DNA from: an uncultured Pseudomonadales bacterium
Lineage (GTDB): Bacteria; Pseudomonadota; Gammaproteobacteria; Pseudomonadales; Azotimanducaceae
Reading direction: 5' to 3'
Assembly (NCBI GenBank): GCA_943787425.1
Contig: CALSMJ010000003.1
Location: 1-64,000, forward strand
Length of the DNA: 64,000 bases
The first letter of the stretch is position 1; each line of letters begins with the position of its first letter. Of this stretch, positions 46,703 to 56,589 are shown one piece after another. Under the pieces are notes generated by a model, which saw only the letters and a program-made list of their open reading frames with translations, had not been told where the DNA came from and made no database searches. The position numbers and the translations under genes were made by a program.

Positions 46703-47941
46703 TTGACCGAGCAATTCGCACAGCACAAAGGCTTTCTCGGATGGCGAATGGTCGGTGTCGCTTTTTTTGTCGACTTCATCGCGGTTGGGTTCTTTTTTTA
46801 TTCCTACGGCGTCTTCTTTAAAGCTATCGCCATTGAATTTGGCGACTCTCGACTCGGCGTTGCCGTCGGAATCACCTTAACGCAAGGTGTTGGCGCCATC
46901 TTAGCCCCAATTCTTGGACGAGCCCTTGATCGCTATCCGCTCAAGTTGATTATGGCCATTGGCGCCCTGTCGATGGGGACCGGTTTTCTTCTGCTGGGGG
47001 TATCGTCAACGGCACTCCAATTTTATTTGATCCTCAGCATCTTTGTGGGATTTGGTGCTGGCGCAATGGGCCAATTGGCCACGTCAAAATTAGTCAGTAA
47101 CTGGTTTGTATTAAAACGCGGCATGGCGCTCGGCATCGCCGCAACTGGCATTTCCCTGTCCGGCGTCATCATGCCCAACATCAGTGCCGCATTGATTACC
47201 AACTATGGTTGGCGAGAGGGGTTCTTATTCTATGGCGCGGTGACCATCATTTTAGTGGTCCCACTGGTACTGAAATTTGTGATTTCAAAGCCTGAAGAAA
47301 TCGGGCAGTTGCCGGATGGCGAAACCGAGATCAATCGTCTGCCCACGCCTAAACCGCCGTTAAAAACCCGTGAGTTTTTATCCGATCGGAACTTTTGGAT
47401 GCTGGTCATGGTGATTGGGCTTTTATTTTGCATCCAATCCGGCACGCTCATTCACATGGTGCCGCAACTCACTGACCGCGGTTACACCCTTTACAGCGCG
47501 TCTTTTGTTGCTTCCTGCACGGCCGGGTTTGGTATTTTAGGCAAGTTAACTTTCGGCAATCTCGTGGATCGCTGGGATGTGCGCCATGCTTTGTGGCTTG
47601 GTATTGGAAGCCAAGTTTTCGGTCAACTTATGATGCTGTTGATGCCGGGCTATGCGCCGTTTTTGATTGGCGCCTGTTTTTTCGGATTCGGTATGGGCGG
47701 GGTGGTCCCGATGCAGGGCGCGGTGGTCGGAGCAGCCTTTGGACGCGCCTCCTTCGGTCGCGTTTTAGGCGCAATGCGACCGCCTATGGCAATCATCCAC
47801 CTTGCTGGCGTACCCTTCGCGGGCTGGATCTACGACACGACAGGTGACTATACCGCGGCTTTTACCACCTTCATTGCGTTGTATCTCTTTGCTGCAGCTG
47901 CTGTCATGGGGATCTCAGTCAATACCAAATCCAATCGCTGA
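46703..47941 (+). CDS. MFS transporter (monocarboxylate/OxlT-like)
   Basis: 412 residues with 12 predicted helices. GWRMVGVAFFVDFIAVGFFF, GVAVGITLTQGVGAILAPI and GRALDRYPLKLIMAIGAL follow the MCP/OxlT pattern, as does GWREGFLFYGAVTIILVV with the repeated WR. Such carriers move small carboxylates with protons. A TTG at 46703 is used because GAGGA lies upstream; a TTG at 46688 is also possible. The gene ends one base from the stop of the convergent MATE gene. Confidence 0.83.
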   Translation: MTEQFAQHKGFLGWRMVGVAFFVDFIAVGFFFYSYGVFFKAIAIEFGDSRLGVAVGITLTQGVGAILAPILGRALDRYPLKLIMAIGALSMGTGFLLLGVSSTALQFYLILSIFVGFGAGAMGQLATSKLVSNWFVLKRGMALGIAATGISLSGVIMPNISAALITNYGWREGFLFYGAVTIILVVPLVLKFVISKPEEIGQLPDGETEINRLPTPKPPLKTREFLSDRNFWMLVMVIGLLFCIQSGTLIHMVPQLTDRGYTLYSASFVASCTAGFGILGKLTFGNLVDRWDVRHALWLGIGSQVFGQLMMLLMPGYAPFLIGACFFGFGMGGVVPMQGAVVGAAFGRASFGRVLGAMRPPMAIIHLAGVPFAGWIYDTTGDYTAAFTTFIALYLFAAAAVMGISVNTKSNR

Positions 47942-47942
47942 C

Positions 47943-49283
47943 TCAACTCTTTGGCTCATCATTTGATCTGGCAAACCGAATTCGGCGCCGAAGGGTGATC
48001 CTCAACCAAACGAACGCGACCAGCGCGGTCACCGAAATCCCCACAACGCTCCCGATGAAAATCCCGCGGTAACCAAACAAATAATTACCAATGAGTGCGA
48101 GTGGCACCGATAGAAACAGCATTTGCAATAATGAAATCACAAGTGGCGGCCCGGGCATCCCGAGGGCATTGAAGCTCGATGTGCTATTGGCCACGACCCC
48201 CATCAAACCCATGCCCAACGGAATGATCAAAAGGTAAACGCTCGCCGCTTCAATCACCTCAGGATCATCGTTCACCAAGGCAATCAGACGAGGACCAAGC
48301 CAATACAAACAAACAAATGCAAAGAGCCCCCAACTTAGGGCAAAGATATTCGCGACCCGCAAAGCGCGTTGCACGCGTTCGAATAATCCCGCACCCCAAT
48401 TTTGGCCTACGAACGGCGCAACACTCATGGACAAGGCCCACATCACCATGGCCAACATCGTTTCAATCCGGGAGGCCACGCTAAAGCCCGCGACAACGGC
48501 CGCGCCATGACCGGCAAGCAGTCGAGTGATGACGGTTAATGAAATTGGTGAGATCAGATTTGCCGCAATCGCCGGCAAGCCAACGTGTAAAATAGCCCGA
48601 CTAGAACTGATGAAGCCGCCAAAGCTCCAGACCAACAATCGGTCCTTCGCGACATAATAGCCGTACATCACGAAGCTGATACCCCGGGCAATCACAAAGG
48701 CGAGCGCCGCGCCGGTCAGACCCAACCCTTCAAAGCCCTCAAAACCAAAGATTAAAGGCGGACCAATGACGATTTGAATCACGGCCCCAACCGTCATCAG
48801 GTAACTCGGCTTAACCGCATCGCCCGCCGCACGCATCAGGGACGAGCCCACCATCGCAATGGCAAAAAACGGCAGCCCAATCAGCCAGATCGTCATATAA
48901 CCCCGCGCCAGCGCTTGGGCTTGTCTGTCCGCACCCAGCAATTCGAAAATTGGCGTCAAAAAGACGAAAACCAAGCCAGCGACCAGGACTACAAAAAGCA
49001 GCACGAGCACAAAACTGTGGGTAATCAACCGTCGCGCGCGATCCCAATCGGCCGCACCAATACTTCGTGCGACCACTGACGAGGCGCCAATACCCAGTCC
49101 CATGGTCATGCCTTGCAACGTCATAACCAACGGGAACGTAAACCCGAGTGCCGCGAGTTCCAAGGTGCCAACGCGACCAATGTAGAGCGACTCCATAAGA
49201 TTTGCGCCCATCACTGCCACAAAACCAAACAGCATAAACCCCGTTAACCGCACGAGATGTTCGGACACTTCGCCCTCGGTCAA
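47943..49283 (-). CDS. MATE-family multidrug/organic cation efflux pump
   Basis: About 446 residues with 12 predicted helices. LTGFMLFGFVAVMGANLMES, YIGRVGTLELAALGFTFP and GLGIGASSVVARSIGAAD in the first half and FVGQNWGAGLFERVQRAL in the second are MATE signatures. It exports cationic compounds with Na+ or H+ antiport. The TTG at 49283 is given, but its ribosome site is poor. An in-frame ATT at 49343 has AAAAGGA upstream and would add 20 residues beginning NKPITASEPTKTPP; that region follows the stop of the upstream remnant gene by 12 bases, so the true start may be there. Confidence 0.85.
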   Translation of the reverse strand: MTEGEVSEHLVRLTGFMLFGFVAVMGANLMESLYIGRVGTLELAALGFTFPLVMTLQGMTMGLGIGASSVVARSIGAADWDRARRLITHSFVLVLLFVVLVAGLVFVFLTPIFELLGADRQAQALARGYMTIWLIGLPFFAIAMVGSSLMRAAGDAVKPSYLMTVGAVIQIVIGPPLIFGFEGFEGLGLTGAALAFVIARGISFVMYGYYVAKDRLLVWSFGGFISSSRAILHVGLPAIAANLISPISLTVITRLLAGHGAAVVAGFSVASRIETMLAMVMWALSMSVAPFVGQNWGAGLFERVQRALRVANIFALSWGLFAFVCLYWLGPRLIALVNDDPEVIEAASVYLLIIPLGMGLMGVVANSTSSFNALGMPGPPLVISLLQMLFLSVPLALIGNYLFGYRGIFIGSVVGISVTALVAFVWLRITLRRRIRFARSNDEPKS

Positions 49284-49355
49284 AGCTCGAGCGGTTCTTG
49301 GCGGCGTCTTGGTCGGCTCACTTGCTGTTATAGGCTTGTTAATGTACCGATCCTT

Positions 49356-49775
49356 TTAATGCGCCCGCCATGCCGCTGGCATGGGGGTTATTGTGATCAA
49401 AAAAAGTTGGGCAAGCCCGATGCCGAACGCGACCGCTAAGGCAGAAAACACAGAGCGCCACCCGGCTTCTTGGTATATTACGGGATGTCGCACTCGGCAT
49501 TGCCCGCCATAGACTCGCCTACGGAGCGAGCGTGCAACCGGCTCATCGGCCCCTTCATAATCAAACCCTGGCTCGCGCAGTGGGCAGGACTGGCGCGCTT
49601 GCCAGTCCGGCCAATTAAAGGTCAGCACAAGGCTCGAAACCAGTATCTGCTCGGGCGCATCACCCCCAACCGAGACGCGAATCAAAGCCGGTCCGTGAAG
49701 GCTGTTTCCGATACTTGAATCTTGCCCAGGCAGAATCAGCGGTTTGATATGCTCTGCTTGCCAAGGAGAGCTCAC
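49356..49775 (-). pseudogene. probable remnant of a glycosidase-like beta-propeller gene
   Basis: An open frame of 139 codons whose GTG overlaps the TGA of the upstream dehydratase gene (GTGA). Two parts look protein-like: IKPLILPGQDSSIGNSLHGP followed by ALIRV at the N-terminus, and VRHPVIYQEAGWR plus GIGLAQLF near the C-terminus. From memory they resemble the start and end of a family of beta-propeller, glycoside-hydrolase-like proteins of 300 or more residues. The centre is missing, and after GWR the expected LxVFCLSG-like sequence appears in another frame. It therefore reads as an internally deleted, frameshifted relic. A real short protein with a C-terminal membrane helix remains possible. 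Confidence 0.4.
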
Positions 49776-50743
49776 AACGCCAACGCTCGAGCCAAGACTT
49801 TTGCCTCAAGATTGCCGCCAGACGCAACAATGCCAATCTGGTCATCCGCAACATGCCGATCACACTCTAAAAAGGCGGCAGCCAGGCTTGCCGCGCCAGC
49901 GCCTTCAACCAGGTTGTCGGTGTGTTTGGCCATTTTCGCAATGGCGCTCAGAAGGGCAGTCTCGCCAACGGCAACGATCCTGCTAACGCCTTCTTTAATC
50001 ATTGTTAACGCCTGCGGATTTGCCAATCGAACCGCTAGACCATCGGCGATGGTATCTCCCGGCTCGGTCAAGATAGGCTCGCCGGCATCTAACGATCTCG
50101 GGTAGGTCTGAAACGCATCAGCTACCACGCCAATGACTTCGACCGAATGCCCCAAGGCCGCTTTGGCAAACAGCACACCGCAGATCCCTGAGCCTAAGCC
50201 AATCGGGACATATAGTTTTGTTAAGGCCGGCACCTTGGTTAAAAACTCATAGGCATAGGTTGCAACGCCCAGCACTAAATCCTGATGAAAGGAGGGTACT
50301 AAATGCAGCCCCTCAGCTTCGGCATAAATGCGCGCGTAGGCAACACTTTCATCAAAGTCTTCGCCGTGCTCGATGAGCCTTGCACCCAGCGCAATCATCG
50401 CTTTGTTTTTATCTGGATTATTGCCTTTCGGCACAACAATGACGGTCCTTAAGCCTTGTCTTGCCGCTGCAAAAGCGATGCTTTGCCCATGATTGCCGCG
50501 CGTGGCGGCACAGATTCCCGACACAGCCTGAGTCTTTAGCAAGCGATCGACATACACAAGACCCCCTCGCACTTTAAAGGCGCCCGTTGGCAAGTGATTC
50601 TCGTGTTTGACCCAAAGCTTTGCACCCAAAGCCTCGTTCAGGCGCGACCACTCAAGGGCAGGCGTTGGCGGCAATACCTGGTAGATCAATTGCGCCGCTT
50701 GGTTGAGTTGATTAAGCTTGCTTTGATTCGCTTGATTCGACAT
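49772..50743 (-). CDS. threonine/serine dehydratase-like PLP enzyme
   Basis: 323 residues, fold type II PLP enzyme. HENHLPTGAFKVRGG contains the PLP Lys, AATRGNHGQSIAFAA is the substrate loop, and GLGSGICGV binds the cofactor phosphate; EGAGAAS and ASGGNLE close the fold. It deaminates threonine or serine to the 2-oxo acid. It lacks the C-terminal ACT regulatory domain of biosynthetic IlvA, so a catabolic or racemase-like role is likelier. The start lacks a strong ribosome site. It leads a leftward run with the remnant and the MATE gene. Confidence 0.87.
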   Translation of the reverse strand: MSNQANQSKLNQLNQAAQLIYQVLPPTPALEWSRLNEALGAKLWVKHENHLPTGAFKVRGGLVYVDRLLKTQAVSGICAATRGNHGQSIAFAAARQGLRTVIVVPKGNNPDKNKAMIALGARLIEHGEDFDESVAYARIYAEAEGLHLVPSFHQDLVLGVATYAYEFLTKVPALTKLYVPIGLGSGICGVLFAKAALGHSVEVIGVVADAFQTYPRSLDAGEPILTEPGDTIADGLAVRLANPQALTMIKEGVSRIVAVGETALLSAIAKMAKHTDNLVEGAGAASLAAAFLECDRHVADDQIGIVASGGNLEAKVLARALAL

Positions 50744-50913
50744 CGCTTACTGCCTGGGCTATCCCTAAGGTCTGAAGGTTACCGTTCGATTATCGGCGGC
50801 TGGAACGGGCCTGGGTAAAATTACTCGGCCCATCTTTTAGGTGATGTTTCATCCAGCATTCGTTAAAAGATTCGACAACGCCACCACAGTCTAGCATTCA
50901 AAAGATAAACCCG

Positions 50914-51786
50914 ATGATCCTTCAAAACAATAAAGCCTTTCTGCGCTTAATCAGCCTCCTCATCCTATTCAGCGTAGCGCCTGTTAGCGCGAGCACGCTC
51001 AGTTCATTTTCAGTACCGAACTCAGACTTTACCGCGCTCGAAAGTAAGCTAAGCGCCATTGAACCCTCGCGTCGAACGTTAAACCAAACGTTTCAGCTGG
51101 CGGTTGCAAACTGGCGTTTGGGCCATTTGAAAGCAGCCCATGGCCTGTCCGATGAACTGATCAAAGCTAATTTTGAGCTTGGAGACAGTCTGTACTTAAA
51201 GGGTTTGATTTACCTCACTGAAGTGCGGGAGGTGAACGTCTTCAAAAAAATTGGGACCGCCAAAAAAGCGCTCCGAGCTTGGGAGCAGGCCCTTGAAGCA
51301 GATCCAAATCATATCTTGGCACTATTTGCTGTGACGGCTTTTTACATCAATGCGCCAAGTTTTGCAGGGGGCGACCTGGACGCGGCTCAAGCCCGTTTGC
51401 CGCAAATTTCCGCCCTGGATGCTGATTATCATCACCTGGCTGCTGGTCTCATTGCCGAAAAACAAGATCAACCTGAGCGCGCTGAAAACCTGCTTCGTAA
51501 GGCACGGATTGATGGCCCAGACCAGGTCATCATCTTGTTTCAGCTCGGCCAGTTTTATTATCGATCGGAAGACTATGAGCGCGCCGCAGAGATCTTTGAA
51601 ACGCTCCATGACTATCGGCTGCATTGGCACCATCCAGTTCCATCAATGATCCATTTGATGCACGCGATGGCGTTGAAAAAGCAAGGTAACTTACCAGCAA
51701 GCCGAGCACGCCTTGAAACCGTGCGTGAGGGCGCCCAAAACCCGAGCTTGAAGGCTTGGGCCGAAAAAGAGCTTGCCGCGTTTTAG
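50914..51786 (+). CDS. exported TPR-repeat protein
   Basis: 290 residues with an N-terminal signal peptide (about 1-26, FLRLISLLILFSVAPVSA). The rest is helical with TPR-like pairs, for example AKKALRAWEQALEADPNHIL, PERAENLLRKARIDGPDQVI and EDYERAAEIFETLHDYRL. TPR proteins hold protein complexes; no partner is seen. It is a single gene between the divergent dehydratase and the convergent SDR. Confidence 0.8.
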   Translation: MILQNNKAFLRLISLLILFSVAPVSASTLSSFSVPNSDFTALESKLSAIEPSRRTLNQTFQLAVANWRLGHLKAAHGLSDELIKANFELGDSLYLKGLIYLTEVREVNVFKKIGTAKKALRAWEQALEADPNHILALFAVTAFYINAPSFAGGDLDAAQARLPQISALDADYHHLAAGLIAEKQDQPERAENLLRKARIDGPDQVIILFQLGQFYYRSEDYERAAEIFETLHDYRLHWHHPVPSMIHLMHAMALKKQGNLPASRARLETVREGAQNPSLKAWAEKELAAF

Positions 51787-51866
51787 CCGATTACGTTCTG
51801 ATGGTGTCTGTCCCGATGACCGGGGCCGTGCTTAACGCCTAATGCCTTACAGGACCCGCCTTGGAC

Positions 51867-52823
51867 TCAATCTGTTGGAATCGTCGTCAGCGCAGAAAAA
51901 TCTAGGTCATAAACGTTCCAAGGGTTGGCTCTAACGCGCTCATCCAGCAAGACAGCATCCTCTCCTACCAAGATGCGCCATTGATTCGCACGCACCCCCG
52001 CTAAAATTACAGCTGCTGCGTCGGTCGCCGACATGGGCGCATTGTCCCGAAACTCGATCCCGCGCCGGTGCATTGCCTCCCGCAATTGGTCATCACTCAA
52101 GTTCATCATCATCTCAGTCATCGGGCCAGGCTGCTTCATGAAACGCTCGCGCACCACACGCACTTCATCCGCGCTCATGTCCAAAGGCGGGGTGTGGCCC
52201 AAGATTTTGCCAGAGTTGATCGCAATTGAAGTGCCGATATGGCCAGGCATCACCACAGAGACTTGAATATGCGGTGCGTTCAGACGGAGATCGGTAATCA
52301 AAGCCTCTGAAAACCCCTTCACCGCAAACTTGGCTGCAGCATAAGCCGTGTGCGATACCGTCGGGCCAAGCGAAGCCCAAAAACCGTTAATACTGCTCGT
52401 GTTCACAATATGGCCTTCATCGCTCTTGAGCAGCATCGGTAAAAAAGCGCGGCAACCGTAATAAACGCCATACCAACAGACCGCAAAGGTTTTTTCCCAC
52501 TCATCGCGATCACCGGCTACGAAGCCCCCGCCGCCACCTATCCCCGCATTGTTAAACAACAAATGAATCGACTCACCGTGGATGCTGGCGACCTCTTGCT
52601 GAAACCGCAGTAAATCGGACTCTATCGACACGTCGCACAGATGGGTTGAGATCCTAACGTCACTCAACGCGGCACACAGTGCTTTGGTTTCTTGCATCGC
52701 GTCCTCTGCGACATCGCACAGAGCAATGTGGCAATCTGCCGCTGCCAAGGCCTCACAGAGCGCCCGGCCCATACCGGTCCCACCCCCTGTGACCACCGCA
52801 ATTTTTCCCGAAAAATCCTTCAT
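51867..52823 (-). CDS. SDR-family dehydrogenase/reductase
   Basis: 318 residues, classical SDR with intact motifs: VVTGGGTGMGRAL for the cofactor, LLFNNAGIGGG, the catalytic Ser in HIVNTSSINGFW, and the Y-x-x-x-K in HTAYAAAKFAVKGF. It reduces a carbonyl or oxidises an alcohol with NAD(P); a long C-terminal tail of about 60 residues is unassigned. AAGGAG precedes the ATG. It starts 12 bases after the membrane-protein stop, so the two form an operon. Confidence 0.88.
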   Translation of the reverse strand: MKDFSGKIAVVTGGGTGMGRALCEALAAADCHIALCDVAEDAMQETKALCAALSDVRISTHLCDVSIESDLLRFQQEVASIHGESIHLLFNNAGIGGGGGFVAGDRDEWEKTFAVCWYGVYYGCRAFLPMLLKSDEGHIVNTSSINGFWASLGPTVSHTAYAAAKFAVKGFSEALITDLRLNAPHIQVSVVMPGHIGTSIAINSGKILGHTPPLDMSADEVRVVRERFMKQPGPMTEMMMNLSDDQLREAMHRRGIEFRDNAPMSATDAAAVILAGVRANQWRILVGEDAVLLDERVRANPWNVYDLDFSALTTIPTD

Positions 52824-52835
52824 CCCTACTCCTTT

Positions 52836-53270
52836 TTACGCCTCGCCTGCATCCTGATTGAGATAATGATTCGGCTTGAAGTGAAGCAGCGCCGCTAATC
52901 CAATGAAGGGCGTTGCCGCAATCAACCCCTGCATGATCCCAGCACCCCGGCTGTCGAGCATCGCCCAAAGCAGCATACTCAACGCAACTTGCAGCACATA
53001 AAGACTACTCCAAGGCCGCAACCAAGCTTTTTGATGGAGCAGACCGTAAGCGCCCAGAGCATAGATTAACCAATGCGCAACGCCACCAAACTTTGCAGAC
53101 CAGCCTGTGAACATGAGCCCAAACCAAACTTCTTGATCTTGGGCAAGGGGCTTGAAGAAGAGATCAAACGGCAGGTAAACAATGGTCATGTACAAACAAA
53201 ATGCCAGTAAGGCATTTGCCCACCAAGCGCGTTGTTTTAAATTTTCGGTGATACGACTGATCAGCGCCAT
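52836..53270 (-). CDS. four-helix membrane protein, unknown function
   Basis: 144 residues with about four hydrophobic segments (17-38, 60-78, 88-106 and 112-128). WFGLMFTGWSAKFGGVAHWL and WSSLYVLQVALSMLLWAML are visible landmarks, but no family is assigned. It is upstream of and nearly contiguous with the SDR gene, so they are expressed together. The reading frame is well kept and codon use matches the neighbours. Confidence 0.72.
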   Translation of the reverse strand: MALISRITENLKQRAWWANALLAFCLYMTIVYLPFDLFFKPLAQDQEVWFGLMFTGWSAKFGGVAHWLIYALGAYGLLHQKAWLRPWSSLYVLQVALSMLLWAMLDSRGAGIMQGLIAATPFIGLAALLHFKPNHYLNQDAGEA

Positions 53271-53374
53271 GGCTCGCCTGCCTTACTGTCTGGTTGCGTT
53301 TCCCCGACTGTATCATGTCGATGGGTCGGCGCAACAAGCTCAGCCGCGCCGAGTCAACCGATGGCCAAGACTGT

Positions 53375-55312
53375 TTAACGCTCGATAAAGCTTTTGAGCT
53401 GTTCCGATCGAGCAGGGTGGCGCAGTTTCCTAAGCGCTTTTGCTTCGATTTGCCGAATGCGTTCTCGCGTTACGGAGAACTGCCGCCCGACTTCTTCAAG
53501 CGTATGGTCGGTATTCATATCGATGCCAAAACGCATACGGAGCACCTTGGCTTCGCGTTCCGTGAGCGCGGTTAAGACATCATTCGTCGTTTCTCGAAGC
53601 CCTTCATCGGCAGCGTGATCAAGTGGCGACTCAACCGAGGTATCGCTCACCAAATTCCAAATCGTTGAATCATCGTCATCACCCACGGGCGTTTCTAAAG
53701 AAATCGGCTGCTTGGCAACATCCAACGCTTTGATCACTTTATCTTGGGGTAATTCCATCTTAATGCTGAGCTCTTCAATCGTCGCTGGGCGACCTAACTC
53801 CTGCAGCAGTTGACGACTCAACCGATTAATCTTGTTCACCGTTTCCATCATGTGGACGGGCACCCGAATGGTACGCGCCAAGTCGGAAATACTGCGGGTG
53901 ATGGCTTGACGAATCCACCAAGTTGCGTAGGTTGAAAACTTGAAGCCTCGGCGGTATTCAAACTTATCAACGGCTTTCATCAATCCGATGTTGCCTTCTT
54001 GAATCAGATCCAGAAAATGCAAGCCGCGGTTGGTGTACTTCTTGGCGATGGAGATCACAAGTCGTAGGTTCGCCTCGATCATATCTTTCTTTGCAAAGCG
54101 CATGACATTAATCGCCGATTGGAGTGCTTTATTCGTTTCTTTAATCTCTGGGACACTCAACCCGCGCTCCTCGGCAACACGACGCATCGTCTTGACGGCA
54201 TGACGGAGCGAGACGCGGTTGGCTTTGATCTTATTCGACCAAGGTTCCCCCGCTTTCTCTAACCCATCAATAAACGCGACGTCGGTCTGACAGACCCCGT
54301 AACGCTCGAGAAATACCGAGGTTGGCATGCCACACTTGGTCACGCACAACTGACGAATCGTTTTTTCTTGTTCGCGGATCAAGGCCATGTCAGATTGAAC
54401 CATCGCCACAATCGGATCCATCATCGCAGGCACCAACTTCAGCAATGAAAATACATCTTGAAGTTTTGCCAACCCGGCCTGGTACTTTGGTGATCCTCGC
54501 TCGTGTTTGGCAGCCAACCGCCCAAACGCTTTATGCGTTTTTGCGAGCGCTGCGAAGCGCGCGGAGACCATCTCTGGATCCGGGCCGTTGTGCGTTTCGG
54601 TTTCACTTTCTTCGAATTGCCCGCTTGATTTTGCTTCGGCAATGAGCGAGGTATCTGGAATTTCAGTTTCGGGATCAAGAAAGCCCGCAATAATCGACGA
54701 CACATCTAAAATGACGTTGGGATCTTCTTGATTTGCCAAAAGGTTATCGTAGGCCGCTAAGATGTGCTCAACCGGACCGGGATAAGAGGCCAGTACGCGC
54801 ATCGCTTCGCGAATACCGTCCTCGATTCGCTTGGCAATTACAATTTCACCCTCACGCGTCAGCAAGGGTACTGTGCCCATTTCTCGCATGTACATGCGCA
54901 CAGGATCCATGGTCTTGCCAGCAGCATCGCTAATGTTCAGGAGTGACTCTTCTGAAAGCGTTTCTTCTGATTCGGACTTCAGATCGGCAAGGTCCTTCGG
55001 CGCGACTTCACAAATAACAACGTTTAGATCCGCAAATGCTTGGCAGATATTATCGAATTCCTCCGAGCCTAAAATTCTGTCTGGCAGCGATTCCGTCAGC
55101 GTGTCAAAAGTCAAGTAGCCTTGCTCTCGGCCTTTTTCAATCAACGATTTCAGAACAGACTCAAGGTTTTCGACCTCGTCATCCGCCTCGGTGGCCAAAA
55201 CAATCCGGCTGGTCAAAACTTCCAGCGCATCCATATCATCGGCGGAACTGTTCTCAATTGCGTCGCTTTCGATAATCGAATCGAAGTCACCCTCAGTCGT
55301 GTGATTTGCCAT
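53375..55312 (-). CDS. rpoD: primary RNA polymerase sigma factor (sigma-70)
   Basis: 645 residues, slightly longer than E. coli RpoD (613). Region 1.1 is near 45-100 ([20 protein letters not shown]), region 1.2 near 135 ([20 protein letters not shown]), followed by the non-conserved insert rich in Asp/Glu. Region 2 includes [19 protein letters not shown], then [20 protein letters not shown] and [17 protein letters not shown], which bind the -10. Region 4 near 590-635 ([20 protein letters not shown]) binds the -35. It directs RNA polymerase to housekeeping promoters. GGAG is 10 bases before the ATG. No dnaG or rpsU lies upstream as in E. coli. Confidence 0.97.
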   Translation of the reverse strand: MANHTTEGDFDSIIESDAIENSSADDMDALEVLTSRIVLATEADDEVENLESVLKSLIEKGREQGYLTFDTLTESLPDRILGSEEFDNICQAFADLNVVICEVAPKDLADLKSESEETLSEESLLNISDAAGKTMDPVRMYMREMGTVPLLTREGEIVIAKRIEDGIREAMRVLASYPGPVEHILAAYDNLLANQEDPNVILDVSSIIAGFLDPETEIPDTSLIAEAKSSGQFEESETETHNGPDPEMVSARFAALAKTHKAFGRLAAKHERGSPKYQAGLAKLQDVFSLLKLVPAMMDPIVAMVQSDMALIREQEKTIRQLCVTKCGMPTSVFLERYGVCQTDVAFIDGLEKAGEPWSNKIKANRVSLRHAVKTMRRVAEERGLSVPEIKETNKALQSAINVMRFAKKDMIEANLRLVISIAKKYTNRGLHFLDLIQEGNIGLMKAVDKFEYRRGFKFSTYATWWIRQAITRSISDLARTIRVPVHMMETVNKINRLSRQLLQELGRPATIEELSIKMELPQDKVIKALDVAKQPISLETPVGDDDDSTIWNLVSDTSVESPLDHAADEGLRETTNDVLTALTEREAKVLRMRFGIDMNTDHTLEEVGRQFSVTRERIRQIEAKALRKLRHPARSEQLKSFIER

Positions 55313-55563
55313 GTAACGCGTTCTCCAGGATTGAAAAGGTTTTATCGGCCCGATCGGTGCCGCAACAACTTCTATTAAAACTTTTTTTGGGTGCTCTTTT
55401 TTGAGTGCTCTTTTTTTAGCGCTATTTTCTGATGCTGTCTTTTGGTGCTGTCTTTTTGAGCAGTTTTAGGCGCTTTTCGATCTCTTTGCGCTTTTAACCT
55501 GCTGCCCGGTTATCGGTTGCCGGTTGTTCTGTCGCCGCTGCTACGCGTTTCGTTGGCGTCTTT

Positions 55564-55596
55564 TTGCCGACTTCTTGCCGACTTCTTGCCGACTTT
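55564..55596. repeat. three tandem 11-bp copies
   Basis: TTGCCGACTTC is repeated at 55564-55574 and 55575-55585, with a third copy ending in T at 55586-55596. It lies about 250 bases upstream of rpoD inside the lysine-rich stretch. Confidence 0.8.
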
Positions 55597-55865
55597 GTTC
55601 ACACAATCTTCAGCTTTTTTAGAGCTCCACTAGCTGCATCACCGCTCGATACGCTAACGCTTTTTATATCCGCCCCTGCCGCGCACGGGTCATTGTCCAG
55701 ACAACACCAATCTATTTTCGCCGTTTAAACCCAAGCCATCCCGGGAAAGGCACCGGTTCGGCTACCCGACAAAACCCAACATCACGTACGACGCTTTTTA
55801 TAACCAATACCAGGCGTTTTCTTATTAGCGTCACGCATAAAGACGTGTTCCACTATCGTGTCTCG

Positions 55866-55897
55866 TTACCGATATATCTTCTTACCGATATATCTTC
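55866..55897. repeat. two tandem 16-bp copies
   Basis: TTACCGATATATCTTC occurs exactly twice in tandem (55866-55881 and 55882-55897). It is a simple local duplication without a visible function. Confidence 0.8.
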
Positions 55898-56536
55898 TAA
55901 TAACCAATGCATCAGCGGGACGCTGACTAGGCTGATTTGATGCCCTAGCACGATCGGCGCTTGAACAAAGGCAATCGCCCGGTGTCCCGCCCGTAAGGCC
56001 TCATCACACCCTGCTTCTAACCTGCCGCGGATTATACCATTGATTGCATTTGAAAACAGCACCGCCGAGCATCATCGGATGCTTGCAAGCCACTGTTTTA
56101 GAGCTGTTTTTCAGATCCCGAAGCGGTCGGTATCAACACCCGCATCGCCGTTTAGGTTCATTATTGTTTCGAAGGCGGTCTCATCGAACGTTACATGGGC
56201 CAACCCCATATTCGACCCCAAAGACATTCCCAACGAGATCTCACGATACTTTCAATATAAATCATGCGCTTACAATTGATAACTCTATGTCAAGTCACAT
56301 CCAGAGGAGAAACCTCCACTTTTTAATCCTATCAATGTCCAGAATTGATCCGTATATTCCTCATCCTCGCTAGCGTCAGCTGGACGCTTTAATGTGTTCT
56401 CCTCGGCAGGATGGATACGCTTCTGGCTGCGCTAGCTGAGACCAAATCCTACTCCCGCTCATCAAGCGCATTTTTTACTAAAGCCTCGCGCCGGTCTCAG
56501 AGGTCTGACGATGCATCCTCGAGCACCATTACTACG

Positions 56537-56589
56537 ACCTATGACTCAGACCTATGACTAAGATCTATGACTTAGACTCTATGACTAAG
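56537..56589. repeat. four imperfect 13-bp tandem copies at the cysQ 3' end
   Basis: Units ACCTATGACTCAG, ACCTATGACTAAG, ATCTATGACTTAG and a 14-base variant run from 56537 to 56589. The last copy overlaps the stop codon of the bisphosphate nucleotidase gene (56585-56587), so the repeat grew out from or into the gene end. Confidence 0.8.

Larger units (their letters stand above)
55313..56584. other. 1.27-kb region with repeats and lysine-rich frames, no recognised gene
   Basis: Lies between rpoD and cysQ, both leftward. The 300 bases next to rpoD are Lys/Ala-codon-rich on the minus strand: KKTPTKRVAAA in one frame, then [13 protein letters not shown] in the rpoD frame, open back to a stop near 55470 without a usual start codon. 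Further out are an 11-bp tandem repeat (55564-55596), a 16-bp one (55866-55897) and a 13-bp one (56537-56589). An open frame at 55853-56062 has no ribosome site or family. It probably holds the rpoD promoter, not identified. Confidence 0.55.

Noticed and set aside
55564-55897. Repeats that might be a CRISPR array
   Set aside because: The units are 11 and 16 bp with no spacers between copies and no cas genes in the window.
55853-56062. Leftward 69-codon frame upstream of rpoD
   Set aside because: It has no ribosome site, no family resemblance, and part of it is a 16-bp tandem repeat.
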